This document shows, piece after piece, positions 1 through 5,098 of a DNA stretch of 5,098 nucleotides. The notes under the pieces are model-generated. The model did no database searches and was not told the DNA's origin. It worked only from the letters and a program-made list of their open reading frames with translations. Positions within the stretch are counted from its first letter, which is position 1, and each line of letters opens with the position of its first letter. The position numbers and the translations under genes were made by a program. Location: contig JAFYIM010000099.1 in assembly GCA_017538635.1 (NCBI GenBank), positions 1 to 5,098 of the forward strand. Direction: 5' to 3'. This DNA is from a bacterium (lineage in GTDB: Bacteria; UBA3054).

Positions 1-188
1 GTTAACCCCATTTCCTCTGAAGAAACTTTTATTTTTAAATCACTAAAATATCCTTCTTTAATCTCATTGGTAATAGAAGCCGAATATATAAAATCTACAA
101 ATCTATTGGATGCCCTGGCCTCGATTGAACATGCAACACAAAAAAACAGGAATAGACTTATTATTTTTATGTAGAACTTGAGTTTCAT
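1..188 (-). CDS. Exported protein of unknown function, N-terminal part only (runs off left edge)
   Basis: Reading leftwards from the ATG at 188, the frame stays open for 62 codons to the window edge. The product starts MKLKFYIKIISLFLFFCVAC and has a classic Sec signal peptide: a lysine-rich n-region (K2, K4, K8), a hydrophobic core of about residues 9-20, and an A24-R25-A26 signal-peptidase I site. Cys20 could suggest a lipoprotein, but the residues before it (C-V-A) lack the usual Leu at -3, so type I cleavage is more likely. The mature part seen so far (about 36 residues) is polar and resembles no family I recognise. The start lies one base after the TAG of the upstream gene, so the two are almost certainly co-transcribed and probably translationally coupled. 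Only a weak purine stretch (GAAAGA) lies upstream. The sequence is AT-rich, like its neighbour. Confidence is high that this is a gene and nil on its function. Confidence 0.75.
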   Translation of the reverse strand, partial: MKLKFYIKIISLFLFFCVACSIEARASNRFVDFIYSASITNEIKEGYFSDLKIKVSSEEMGL

Positions 189-189
189 G

Positions 190-1095
190 CTAATCTTTCA
201 AAACGTCTTTGCTTATAGCTTGTATCTTTGCCCTTTCGTTGATCAGATAAGCAATTACAGGCATTCTCTCCTCGCTGCCAGGTTGGGCAAGCGCTAAGTC
301 TGTAAGAGACGATACAATAAGTTTTATGCCTTCTGGATGTTCTATAGAAATCAGTTGAGAAGCTGTCTCAACGCCATTTTTGATGTTTTCAAGGCTCTCG
401 TGACGATTAGCCCACAGCCAACTCAAAACAGCATCAAGTTTTTTCTCTTTGTCGTTATTTTCAGCAACAATTATCGTAAGTTCGAGAAAAGCTGGCAGAA
501 CGCCGCCTTTTTCTTTGAACTCCTTTGCAAAAGCAGCCATATCACCAACACAATTTGGGAAACGGCGACAATATTCATTTAGTGATGAAATTTGCTCTAG
601 ATCAAAAGGATCGTATAAAATGGCTTCCTTCTGAGTAGCTATACGATTTACTTGGTCCTTTTTTCTTATATAATGGTCTCTCATTCTATAGAAAAGATTT
701 TTATAGCTTTTCCACTGATTGCCCTTTGCTTTTTCTTCCCACTCTTTAATCGCCTTGCGAGCTTCTTTTACAATGGCTTGATTCTGATTATGATAAGACT
801 CAGCCTTGTACCAAAGACTGGCAGAATATATAGTCAGAGACAGAGGCTCCATGTCTGACGCAACATATCCATCAGCTTTTCCTGATTGAAGAATGTCGAC
901 TAAAAGTTGAGAAGCCTCCTTTAATTTTTGTGTTTTGGCAGCTTCCTCAACTTTTGTTAATTCGGTATAAATATCAGCATTGGTCACAGTATCGGCGATT
1001 AGCCAAACTCCTTTCTCGATCATAAAAGCATGGCAAAGCATCGGAATGCAAAAAGCGAGAAGTGCGATCAAAGTGTTATTACAATTTACTTTCAT
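190..1095 (-). CDS. Exported, all-helical protein of unknown function (301 aa)
   Basis: This complete ORF runs from ATG at 1095 to TAG at 190. It begins with a Sec signal peptide: MKVNCNN n-region, hydrophobic residues 8-20, and a C21-H22-A23 signal-peptidase I site, which predicts an exported mature protein of about 278 residues. The mature part looks almost wholly alpha-helical. Residues about 40-75 and 85-125 form charged amphipathic helices with an alternating pattern like TPR/alpha-solenoid repeats, though I see no canonical TPR. Cys176 and Cys182 (C-X5-C) are the only cysteines in the mature part and could form a disulfide outside the cytoplasm. There are no catalytic motifs, membrane anchors or lipobox. 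No Shine-Dalgarno sequence is visible before the ATG (the preceding bases are TTTCTTAACAA). The gene lies about 119 nt downstream of the start predicted from a consensus sigma-54 promoter and is followed at once by a second exported protein. I do not recognise the family; a protein-binding scaffold role is only a guess. Confidence 0.8.
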   Translation of the reverse strand: MKVNCNNTLIALLAFCIPMLCHAFMIEKGVWLIADTVTNADIYTELTKVEEAAKTQKLKEASQLLVDILQSGKADGYVASDMEPLSLTIYSASLWYKAESYHNQNQAIVKEARKAIKEWEEKAKGNQWKSYKNLFYRMRDHYIRKKDQVNRIATQKEAILYDPFDLEQISSLNEYCRRFPNCVGDMAAFAKEFKEKGGVLPAFLELTIIVAENNDKEKKLDAVLSWLWANRHESLENIKNGVETASQLISIEHPEGIKLIVSSLTDLALAQPGSEERMPVIAYLINERAKIQAISKDVLKD

Positions 1096-1224
1096 TTGTT
1101 AAGAAACTGAAATTTTGTTAATGAAAATTTAAAAGAACTATCCTAAAAAAACTGATGACAGTAATGAAATCACTAATCATCGTTTTTATAGTGCAGAGAA
1201 AAAAAGATCCAGCAAAATTTGATA
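1096..1224 (-). other. AT-rich leader between the left sigma-54 promoter and the exported-protein gene
   Basis: If transcription starts about 12 bases after the -12 element, near 1214, the - strand mRNA carries a leader of about 119 nt before the ATG at 1095. It is AT-rich. I see no strong hairpin, no Shine-Dalgarno sequence at its end and no recognisable riboswitch or sRNA. A 20-codon ORF starting at 1180 exists within it but has no ribosome binding site. The leader's length and the missing Shine-Dalgarno leave open a second, closer promoter that I cannot identify. Confidence 0.3.
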
Positions 1225-1241
1225 AGCAAAAAGCGTGCCAA
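1225..1241 (-). promoter_or_regulatory. Sigma-54 (RpoN) promoter driving the exported-protein genes
   Basis: On the - strand, positions 1241 to 1225 read TTGGCACGCTTTTTGCT. This matches the sigma-54 consensus TTGGCACG-N4-TTGCW at every specified base. The invariant GG (1239-1238) and GC (1227-1226) are separated by exactly 10 bases. The predicted transcription start is near 1214, and the first gene downstream is the exported protein starting at 1095. Sigma-54 promoters are silent without an ATP-dependent enhancer-binding activator, normally bound 80-150 bp upstream. The two palindromes centred on 1301 and 1333 lie at about -87 and -119 from this start. The assignment is by motif only. Confidence 0.85.
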
Positions 1242-1293
1242 ACTTCAAAAAGCCGTGTTTCTGGGTGTTTTCAAGCACTTAAACATACATTTT

Positions 1294-1308
1294 TTACATT
1301 TTATGTAA
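1294..1308. promoter_or_regulatory. Palindromic operator 1, TTACAT-N3-ATGTAA (candidate enhancer-binding-protein site)
   Basis: The sequence TTACATTTTATGTAA is a perfect 6-3-6 inverted repeat, as expected for a site bound by a homodimeric regulator. It lies between the two divergent sigma-54 promoters, about 108 bp upstream of the + strand predicted start (1409) and 87 bp upstream of the - strand one (1214). It is the same motif as operator 2. It does not match the NtrC consensus (TGCACC-N5-GGTGCA) and is inverted relative to the Bacillus-type GlnR site (TGT...ACA). The three-base loop is too short and the stem too AT-rich for a credible terminator. Confidence 0.65.
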
Positions 1309-1324
1309 TACAGCAAAGCCAATC

Positions 1325-1341
1325 ATTACATTAAATGTAAT
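1325..1341. promoter_or_regulatory. Palindromic operator 2, ATTACAT-N3-ATGTAAT (candidate enhancer-binding-protein site)
   Basis: The sequence ATTACATTAAATGTAAT is a perfect 7-3-7 inverted repeat sharing the TTACAT-N3-ATGTAA core with operator 1. The centres (1301 and 1333) are 32 bp apart, close to three turns of B-DNA. Dimers on both sites would therefore face the same side, as in tandem enhancers where activators oligomerise. It lies at about -76 from the right-hand sigma-54 start and about -119 from the left-hand one. Sharing by both promoters is an inference from geometry. Confidence 0.65.
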
Positions 1342-1381
1342 CATGCTGCCGTTTTCCAAGATTAAATCGCCTGTTTCCACT

Positions 1382-1398
1382 TTGGCACACCTTTTGCT
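1382..1398 (+). promoter_or_regulatory. Sigma-54 (RpoN) promoter of the asparagine synthetase-gltB operon
   Basis: The sequence TTGGCACACCTTTTGCT matches TTGGCACG-N4-TTGCW at all specified bases but one (A for G after TGGCAC). GG at 1384-1385 and GC at 1396-1397 are exactly 10 bases apart, giving a -24/-12 promoter with a predicted start near 1409 and a 37 nt leader before the ATG at 1446. It is nearly the same as the opposing promoter: 1381-1401 and the reverse complement of 1222-1242 agree at 19 of 21 positions. Sigma-54 control fits the downstream nitrogen-assimilation genes. An overlapping sigma-70-type promoter is possible (TTGCTT at 1394, TACTAT at 1416) but is a weaker match. Confidence 0.85.
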
Positions 1399-1434
1399 TA
1401 TATATGTTGCTCTATTACTATATAACCGCAAAAA

Positions 1435-1439
1435 AGGAG
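1435..1439 (+). promoter_or_regulatory. Shine-Dalgarno sequence that fixes the start at 1446
   Basis: AGGAG lies six bases upstream of the ATG at 1446. It abuts the ATG at 1440, which leaves no spacing, and it lies inside the longer reading frame that opens at 1404. This selects 1446 as the start. The 1404 start would also precede the predicted sigma-54 transcription start. Confidence 0.8.
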
Positions 1440-1445
1440 ATGACC

Positions 1446-2678
1446 ATGCAGGAACGAGACGACATCGGCGCAAGCTTAGCCAGATTTCACGCCGCCCTTA
1501 AGCAGTCCGGCAGCGGACTGACCGCCTTCGCCAAAAGCCAGTACATGGACAAATGGCAAAGCGAGACCATCTTTCACGTTTTGAAGATCCGCACCACTCT
1601 TGTCAACGCGATGCAGGAATTTTTGGTCAATAACGGCATACTGAATCTGGAAAGAGTTTCGCTTTCCCCTGTCACCGATCCTCTGGCCCACGACATAGAG
1701 TACTCGCCTACGCTTAGCTACAAGGGCCAGCCCTACAAGACCACCCATTCCATGATCTACTCGAAGTTCCTGGCCTGCACCAACCCTTATTTAAAGGGCG
1801 TTTACATCGACTCCCCCAACATCAGGCTGGAACTGGAAAGCCCCGTTGGCGAACAGAGAGGCCGCTATCTTATTGATTTTTCGCAAATGGACATGGAAGT
1901 CAGAAGGGAACATTTCGTCCCGCTGGAAGAGTATTACGGCGAGGTGGAGAAGACCAAAAAGCTCCTCAGGGAAGACCTCGGCAAAGCGCTTGGTTTCTTC
2001 GAGGATCTCATCATCTACGCCGTGAAGGCCCTCAAAGAAAAGAACGAAGCGGATCTGGCCGCCCTGGGCGTAAAGCTCGAAGTTCCCGCCAAGCCCTTCC
2101 CTTCTTATTTCCTTGACGAAGCGAAGAAGAAAGCTTCGGGCGGTTCCGTGGAAAAAGTCTTGGGCGAAGAGTGCGGCAGCCAGTTCTTCTGGATCAAGGG
2201 CATACTGCGCGAAAACTACGACCTCGTTTACCCCTACCTTAAGGCCGACGGCAGCAAGAGAAACCAGGACGACATTCCCTCGGAGGATATCTACAACTAC
2301 GACCTCTGCGCCCAGAGCTCCCTCCTGGAGGGCGGAATGGGCGGCGCCTTGGAAGTGCTTTCCGGCGCCGTCAGGGAATGGCTCTACGAACCGATCATCG
2401 CGAGGTTGATAGACAACAAGATCATTCCGGAAGAACCTAAGTTTGACCGCAACGGCGAAATCACCAACATCGAGAAGCTGAGCGGGTACGCTCCCTTCCT
2501 GGCGGTGGCCGGCATGAAAGGACCGGACGGCGCTCCCCTCTTCCCCTCGACTTTCGGCGGCGGCATCGGCGTGGAAAGATTCCTGTATGCGCTCCTGAAA
2601 GGCCCCGTCATCAAAAAGATCGACGACGTGACGCTCTTCGGCAAGAACCCTGACTCCTACCCTGTTTATATTTTCTAA
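1446..2678 (+). CDS. AsnRS-related asparagine synthetase (class II synthetase-like, no anticodon-binding domain)
   Basis: The 410-residue protein has the catalytic fold of the AspRS/AsnRS subclass. Motif 1 is the helix-strand segment at about residues 48-75, ending at Pro75. Motif 2 spans about 125-152, with Arg127 in NIRLELES and then FSQMDMEV, which resembles the FTQLDLEM of AspRS. Motif 3 is GGGIGVERFLYALL at 371-384 with Arg378. The N-terminal OB-fold that reads the anticodon is absent: only about 45 residues precede motif 1, against more than 100 in true AsnRS. Stand-alone proteins of this type, such as the archaeal AS-AR family, and the distantly related AsnA make asparagine from aspartate, ammonia and ATP through aspartyl-adenylate. 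The neighbouring gltB and the sigma-54 promoter fit ammonia assimilation in the cytoplasm. The last residues (FGKNPDSYPVYIF) replace the FPR-type ending of tRNA synthetases. An alternative is a tRNA- or protein-modifying synthetase paralogue. The class is secure; the exact substrate is inferred. Confidence 0.8.
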   Translation: MQERDDIGASLARFHAALKQSGSGLTAFAKSQYMDKWQSETIFHVLKIRTTLVNAMQEFLVNNGILNLERVSLSPVTDPLAHDIEYSPTLSYKGQPYKTTHSMIYSKFLACTNPYLKGVYIDSPNIRLELESPVGEQRGRYLIDFSQMDMEVRREHFVPLEEYYGEVEKTKKLLREDLGKALGFFEDLIIYAVKALKEKNEADLAALGVKLEVPAKPFPSYFLDEAKKKASGGSVEKVLGEECGSQFFWIKGILRENYDLVYPYLKADGSKRNQDDIPSEDIYNYDLCAQSSLLEGGMGGALEVLSGAVREWLYEPIIARLIDNKIIPEEPKFDRNGEITNIEKLSGYAPFLAVAGMKGPDGAPLFPSTFGGGIGVERFLYALLKGPVIKKIDDVTLFGKNPDSYPVYIF

Positions 2679-2690
2679 GCGAAAAGAAAA

Positions 2691-5098
2691 ATGAAAGGAC
2701 TGTACGACCAAAGTTTCGAGCACGACGCCTGCGGCGTGGGATTGGTAGCCGACCTGAACAACATCGCCTCCCATGAGGTCATCGCTTCAGGTCTGAGTGT
2801 CCTCAAGAATCTCATCCACCGCGGCGCCACGGGCAACGATCCGGAGACCGGCGACGGCGCCGGCCTCCTTTTCCAGCTTCCCGACGCGTTCTTCAGAAAG
2901 ATCATTCCCAATCTTCCTCCACTCGGCCAATACGCTGTGGCCATGGTCTTTGAAAAAGCGGACGAAAAGGATCTGATCGAAGCGACGCTGAAAGAATGCG
3001 GTTTCCGCGTCCTCTGCTGGCGCGACGTTCCCGTGAAGCCCGAAGCGATAGGCACCGTAGCGAGATCCGGCATGCCCTCTATAAAGCAGCTTTTCATCAC
3101 CTTCGATCCCGTGGGCGACGGCGGCGAACTCGAAAGAAAGCTCTTCGTTTTGAGAAGGGTGTTGGAAAAGAAATGCCAGAGCACCTTCTTCTGCTCCCTT
3201 TCCTCCCGCACCATCGTTTACAAAGGTCTTTTCATCGCGACGCAGCTGGAGAGATTCTATCCCGACCTGACGGAAAAGGATCTGACTTCCGCTCTGGTCT
3301 TGGTCCACCAGCGTTTCTCCACCAATACTTTCCCGAGCTGGGAACTGGCTCATCCTTTCCGCCTTTTGGCCCACAACGGGGAGATAAACACCATCAAAGG
3401 CAACCTGAACGCCATGCGCTCCCGGCTGCCTTCTTTGCACTCTCCCCTCCTTAAGGACGACATGGAGAAGATCCTGCCGCTCTTTACGGAAGGCGCCTCG
3501 GACTCTTTCTGTCTTGACAACATTTTCGAGCTCCTCATAAATTCCGGCTACGACCCGGCGCATGCCATCCTTATGCTAATGCCCCAGGCCTGGGGCGCGA
3601 AGTACCACATGGGGCACGACATCAGAGCCTTCTACGAATATCACTCCGCCCTGATGGAACCCTGGGACGGCCCCTCCGCCTTGGCTTTCACCGACGGCGT
3701 CATGGCTGGCGCGGCCCTCGACAGGAACGGCCTCAGGCCCGCCCGCTGGACTTTGAGAAAAGACGGACTTTTCGTGCTGGCTTCCGAGACCGGAGTGCTT
3801 AACATCGCCCCCAAAGACGTGGCAAGACGCGGGCACTTGAACCCCGGCGCCATCATCTGCCTCGACCTCAATGAACACCGCATTCTGGAAAACGAGGAAG
3901 TGAAAACCAGGTGCGCCAGGAGCAAACCCTACCGCCGCTGGGTGGAGACTAACCATGTCCAGATCCAAGGCCTATTCACGGAAGTCGCTCCCTCCTCAGT
4001 TCCAGAAGACCTCGCCGCCAAGCAGGAATTCTTCAATTACGACAAGGCGAACGTCATCAAAGCCCTGAAGTTCATGGGCGAAAACGGCAAGGAGCAGGTT
4101 GGCTCCATGGGCTGCACAAGCCCCTTGGCCGCTCTCTCCAAAAAATACCATCCCCTCTTCGACTATTTCCACCAAAGCTTCGCCCAGGTCACCAATCCTC
4201 CCATCGACTCCATCAGGGAAGAGCAGGTCATGTCGATCATGACCTACATTGGCAACAGCGGCAACATCCTCGAGGAAACTCCCGACTGCGCCAAACTGAT
4301 AAAGCTTAAAAGACCGATCCTGACAGAGGATGAACTGAAACGGCTCTCAGGTTACAAAGCCCAGACCTTCCCCCTCTTCTTCAAGGACGATCTTTCCGCC
4401 GCCCTCACAAAACTGGCAAACGACGCTCTTTCGGCCGTAAAGGAAGGCGTGAAGATCCTTATCCTTTCCGACCGGCTGGAAAACAAAAAGGACGGCGAAC
4501 TGCCCATCCCCTCGCTTCTGGCCGCGGCCACAGTTGACAAAATCTTGAACGACGCCGGCAAAAGGCCACCCGTGGGCATCATCCTCCAGACCGCCGAGTG
4601 CTGGGACGTCCACCACTTCGCGGTGCTCCTAAGCTACGGCGCCACCGCCATCGCGCCGTATCTGGCCTTCGAGACTATTTCCAACATCTTCCCGGATGAT
4701 CCTGTCAAAGCCTCCTCCAATTACGTCAAGGCCATAAAGAACGGCCTTCTCAAGATCATGGCGAAGGTCGGCATCTCGACATTGAGAAGCTACCGCTTCG
4801 CCAAGCTCTTCGAGATCATGGGGCTTTCCCCTGAAATGGTGAATTCCTATTTCTCCGGCACTCCCTCGAGGATTGGCGGCATAGGCTTAGCCGAACTGGA
4901 ACAGAAGATCAAAGAGCTCCACGCAGCCAAATGCGAAATAAAAGAGCGCCCATGCTGGACCGCCAAAGCCCAGATCGCTTTGAGGGAAGCAACGAGAGGA
5001 AACGACTACGCGAAATTCCAGGAATTCTCGAATATAGTAAACGACACCTCGGAAGGCTGCCACACCTTAAGGGATCTTCTGAAATTCAAGAAAACGAA
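2691..5098 (+). CDS. gltB: Glutamate synthase large subunit, N-terminal 802 residues (runs off right edge)
   Basis: The frame is open from ATG 2691 to the window end. The enzyme reductively transfers the glutamine amide to 2-oxoglutarate, giving two glutamates, and usually works with an electron-supplying small subunit (GltD) in the cytoplasm. The protein opens with a 13-residue propeptide before the N-terminal nucleophile Cys14 (HDACGVGLVA). Class II glutamine amidotransferase signatures follow: HQRFSTNTFPSW at 206, HNGEINT at 228, Asp271 in the GASDSF segment, and DRNGLRPAR at 344. The central domain includes GENGKEQVGSMG (about 463) and FAQVTNPPID (497). HHFAVLLSYGATAI (641) and GISTLRSYRFAKLFE (694) follow. 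The window ends about where the FMN/2-oxoglutarate domain begins, so the Fe-S cysteines and the glutamate-forming site are not seen. It starts 12 nt after the asparagine synthetase stop, with only a weak GAAAAGA before the ATG, so translational coupling is likely. Compared with E. coli GltB as I recall it, the GGEYHAYNP segment before residue 770 is missing. Confidence 0.95.
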   Translation, partial: MKGLYDQSFEHDACGVGLVADLNNIASHEVIASGLSVLKNLIHRGATGNDPETGDGAGLLFQLPDAFFRKIIPNLPPLGQYAVAMVFEKADEKDLIEATLKECGFRVLCWRDVPVKPEAIGTVARSGMPSIKQLFITFDPVGDGGELERKLFVLRRVLEKKCQSTFFCSLSSRTIVYKGLFIATQLERFYPDLTEKDLTSALVLVHQRFSTNTFPSWELAHPFRLLAHNGEINTIKGNLNAMRSRLPSLHSPLLKDDMEKILPLFTEGASDSFCLDNIFELLINSGYDPAHAILMLMPQAWGAKYHMGHDIRAFYEYHSALMEPWDGPSALAFTDGVMAGAALDRNGLRPARWTLRKDGLFVLASETGVLNIAPKDVARRGHLNPGAIICLDLNEHRILENEEVKTRCARSKPYRRWVETNHVQIQGLFTEVAPSSVPEDLAAKQEFFNYDKANVIKALKFMGENGKEQVGSMGCTSPLAALSKKYHPLFDYFHQSFAQVTNPPIDSIREEQVMSIMTYIGNSGNILEETPDCAKLIKLKRPILTEDELKRLSGYKAQTFPLFFKDDLSAALTKLANDALSAVKEGVKILILSDRLENKKDGELPIPSLLAAATVDKILNDAGKRPPVGIILQTAECWDVHHFAVLLSYGATAIAPYLAFETISNIFPDDPVKASSNYVKAIKNGLLKIMAKVGISTLRSYRFAKLFEIMGLSPEMVNSYFSGTPSRIGGIGLAELEQKIKELHAAKCEIKERPCWTAKAQIALREATRGNDYAKFQEFSNIVNDTSEGCHTLRDLLKFKKT

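Noticed and set aside
337..858. Short + strand open frames opposite the exported-protein gene
   Set aside because: They overlap each other and the real - strand gene, and have no ribosome binding sites or recognisable products.
1118..1180. A 20-codon leader-peptide ORF (MISDFITVISFFRIVLLNFH) in the - strand leader
   Set aside because: There is no Shine-Dalgarno sequence before its ATG, no run of a regulatory amino acid and no attenuator hairpin, so it is probably chance in AT-rich DNA.
1294..1341. Palindromes read as transcription terminators
   Set aside because: The stems are 6-7 bp, AT-only apart from one C-G pair, and have three-base loops. They lie upstream of both promoters with no transcript to end there, so operator sites fit better.
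1394..1421. Sigma-70-type promoter (TTGCTT, 16 bp, TACTAT) before the asparagine synthetase gene
   Set aside because: It is a weaker match than the overlapping sigma-54 motif. A secondary role cannot be excluded, but I do not list it as a feature.
1404..1445. N-terminal extension (MLLYYYITAKKEMT) of the asparagine synthetase-like protein
   Set aside because: The AGGAG at 1435-1439 lies inside it and is correctly spaced only for the ATG at 1446. The extension would also start before the predicted sigma-54 transcription start near 1409.
1791..2774. Long - strand open frame (327 codons) opposite the asparagine synthetase gene
   Set aside because: It lies antisense to a well-supported gene, its product is low-complexity and matches nothing, and it arises from the GC-rich third positions of the real gene.
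2787..3563. Long - strand open frames (258 and 179 codons, the latter at 2675-3214) opposite gltB
   Set aside because: They are mirror frames of gltB, which is confirmed by its conserved amidotransferase motifs. No ribosome site or recognisable domain is present.

Overview
The window is bacterial DNA with two transcription units that diverge from a 350 bp intergenic region (1096-1445). To the right, on the + strand, lies a nitrogen-assimilation operon: a stand-alone class II aminoacyl-tRNA-synthetase-like protein, best read as an AsnRS-derived asparagine synthetase (1446-2678), followed after 12 nt by the large subunit of glutamate synthase (gltB, 2691 to beyond the right edge). To the left, on the - strand, lie two small exported proteins of unknown function (190-1095, and 188 to beyond the left edge), separated by one base and so probably translationally coupled.

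The most informative part is the intergenic region. It holds two near-identical, outward-facing sigma-54 (RpoN) -24/-12 promoters. The - strand one, TTGGCACG-N4-TTGCT at 1225-1241, matches the consensus fully. The + strand one, TTGGCACA-N4-TTGCT at 1382-1398, has one deviation. Between them sit two palindromes of the form TTACAT-N3-ATGTAA, with centres at 1301 and 1333. These are 32 bp apart, about three helical turns, and lie roughly 75-120 bp upstream of both predicted transcription starts. That is the architecture of a shared enhancer (UAS) for a sigma-54 activator. The palindrome is not the classical NtrC site, and I do not recognise its regulator.

Proposed logic (inference): a nitrogen- or amino-acid-responsive enhancer-binding protein drives asparagine synthesis and glutamate synthase in one direction and a pair of exported proteins in the other. 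The exported proteins might then serve nitrogen-source acquisition or envelope adaptation, but nothing in their sequences proves this.

Organism: signal peptides with AxA-type cleavage sites, a sigma-54 system and a prokaryotic GltB point to a bacterium, most likely a diderm. The phylum cannot be fixed from this window; PVC (e.g. Lentisphaerota), Elusimicrobiota or Spirochaetota-like lineages are guesses only. Base composition changes sharply at the intergenic region. The left-hand genes are AT-rich (for example 21/60 G+C at 181-240), while the asn/glt operon is GC-richer (44/60 at 2821-2880, 31/60 at 4321-4380). The exported pair therefore looks like accessory or faster-evolving DNA next to a core metabolic operon.
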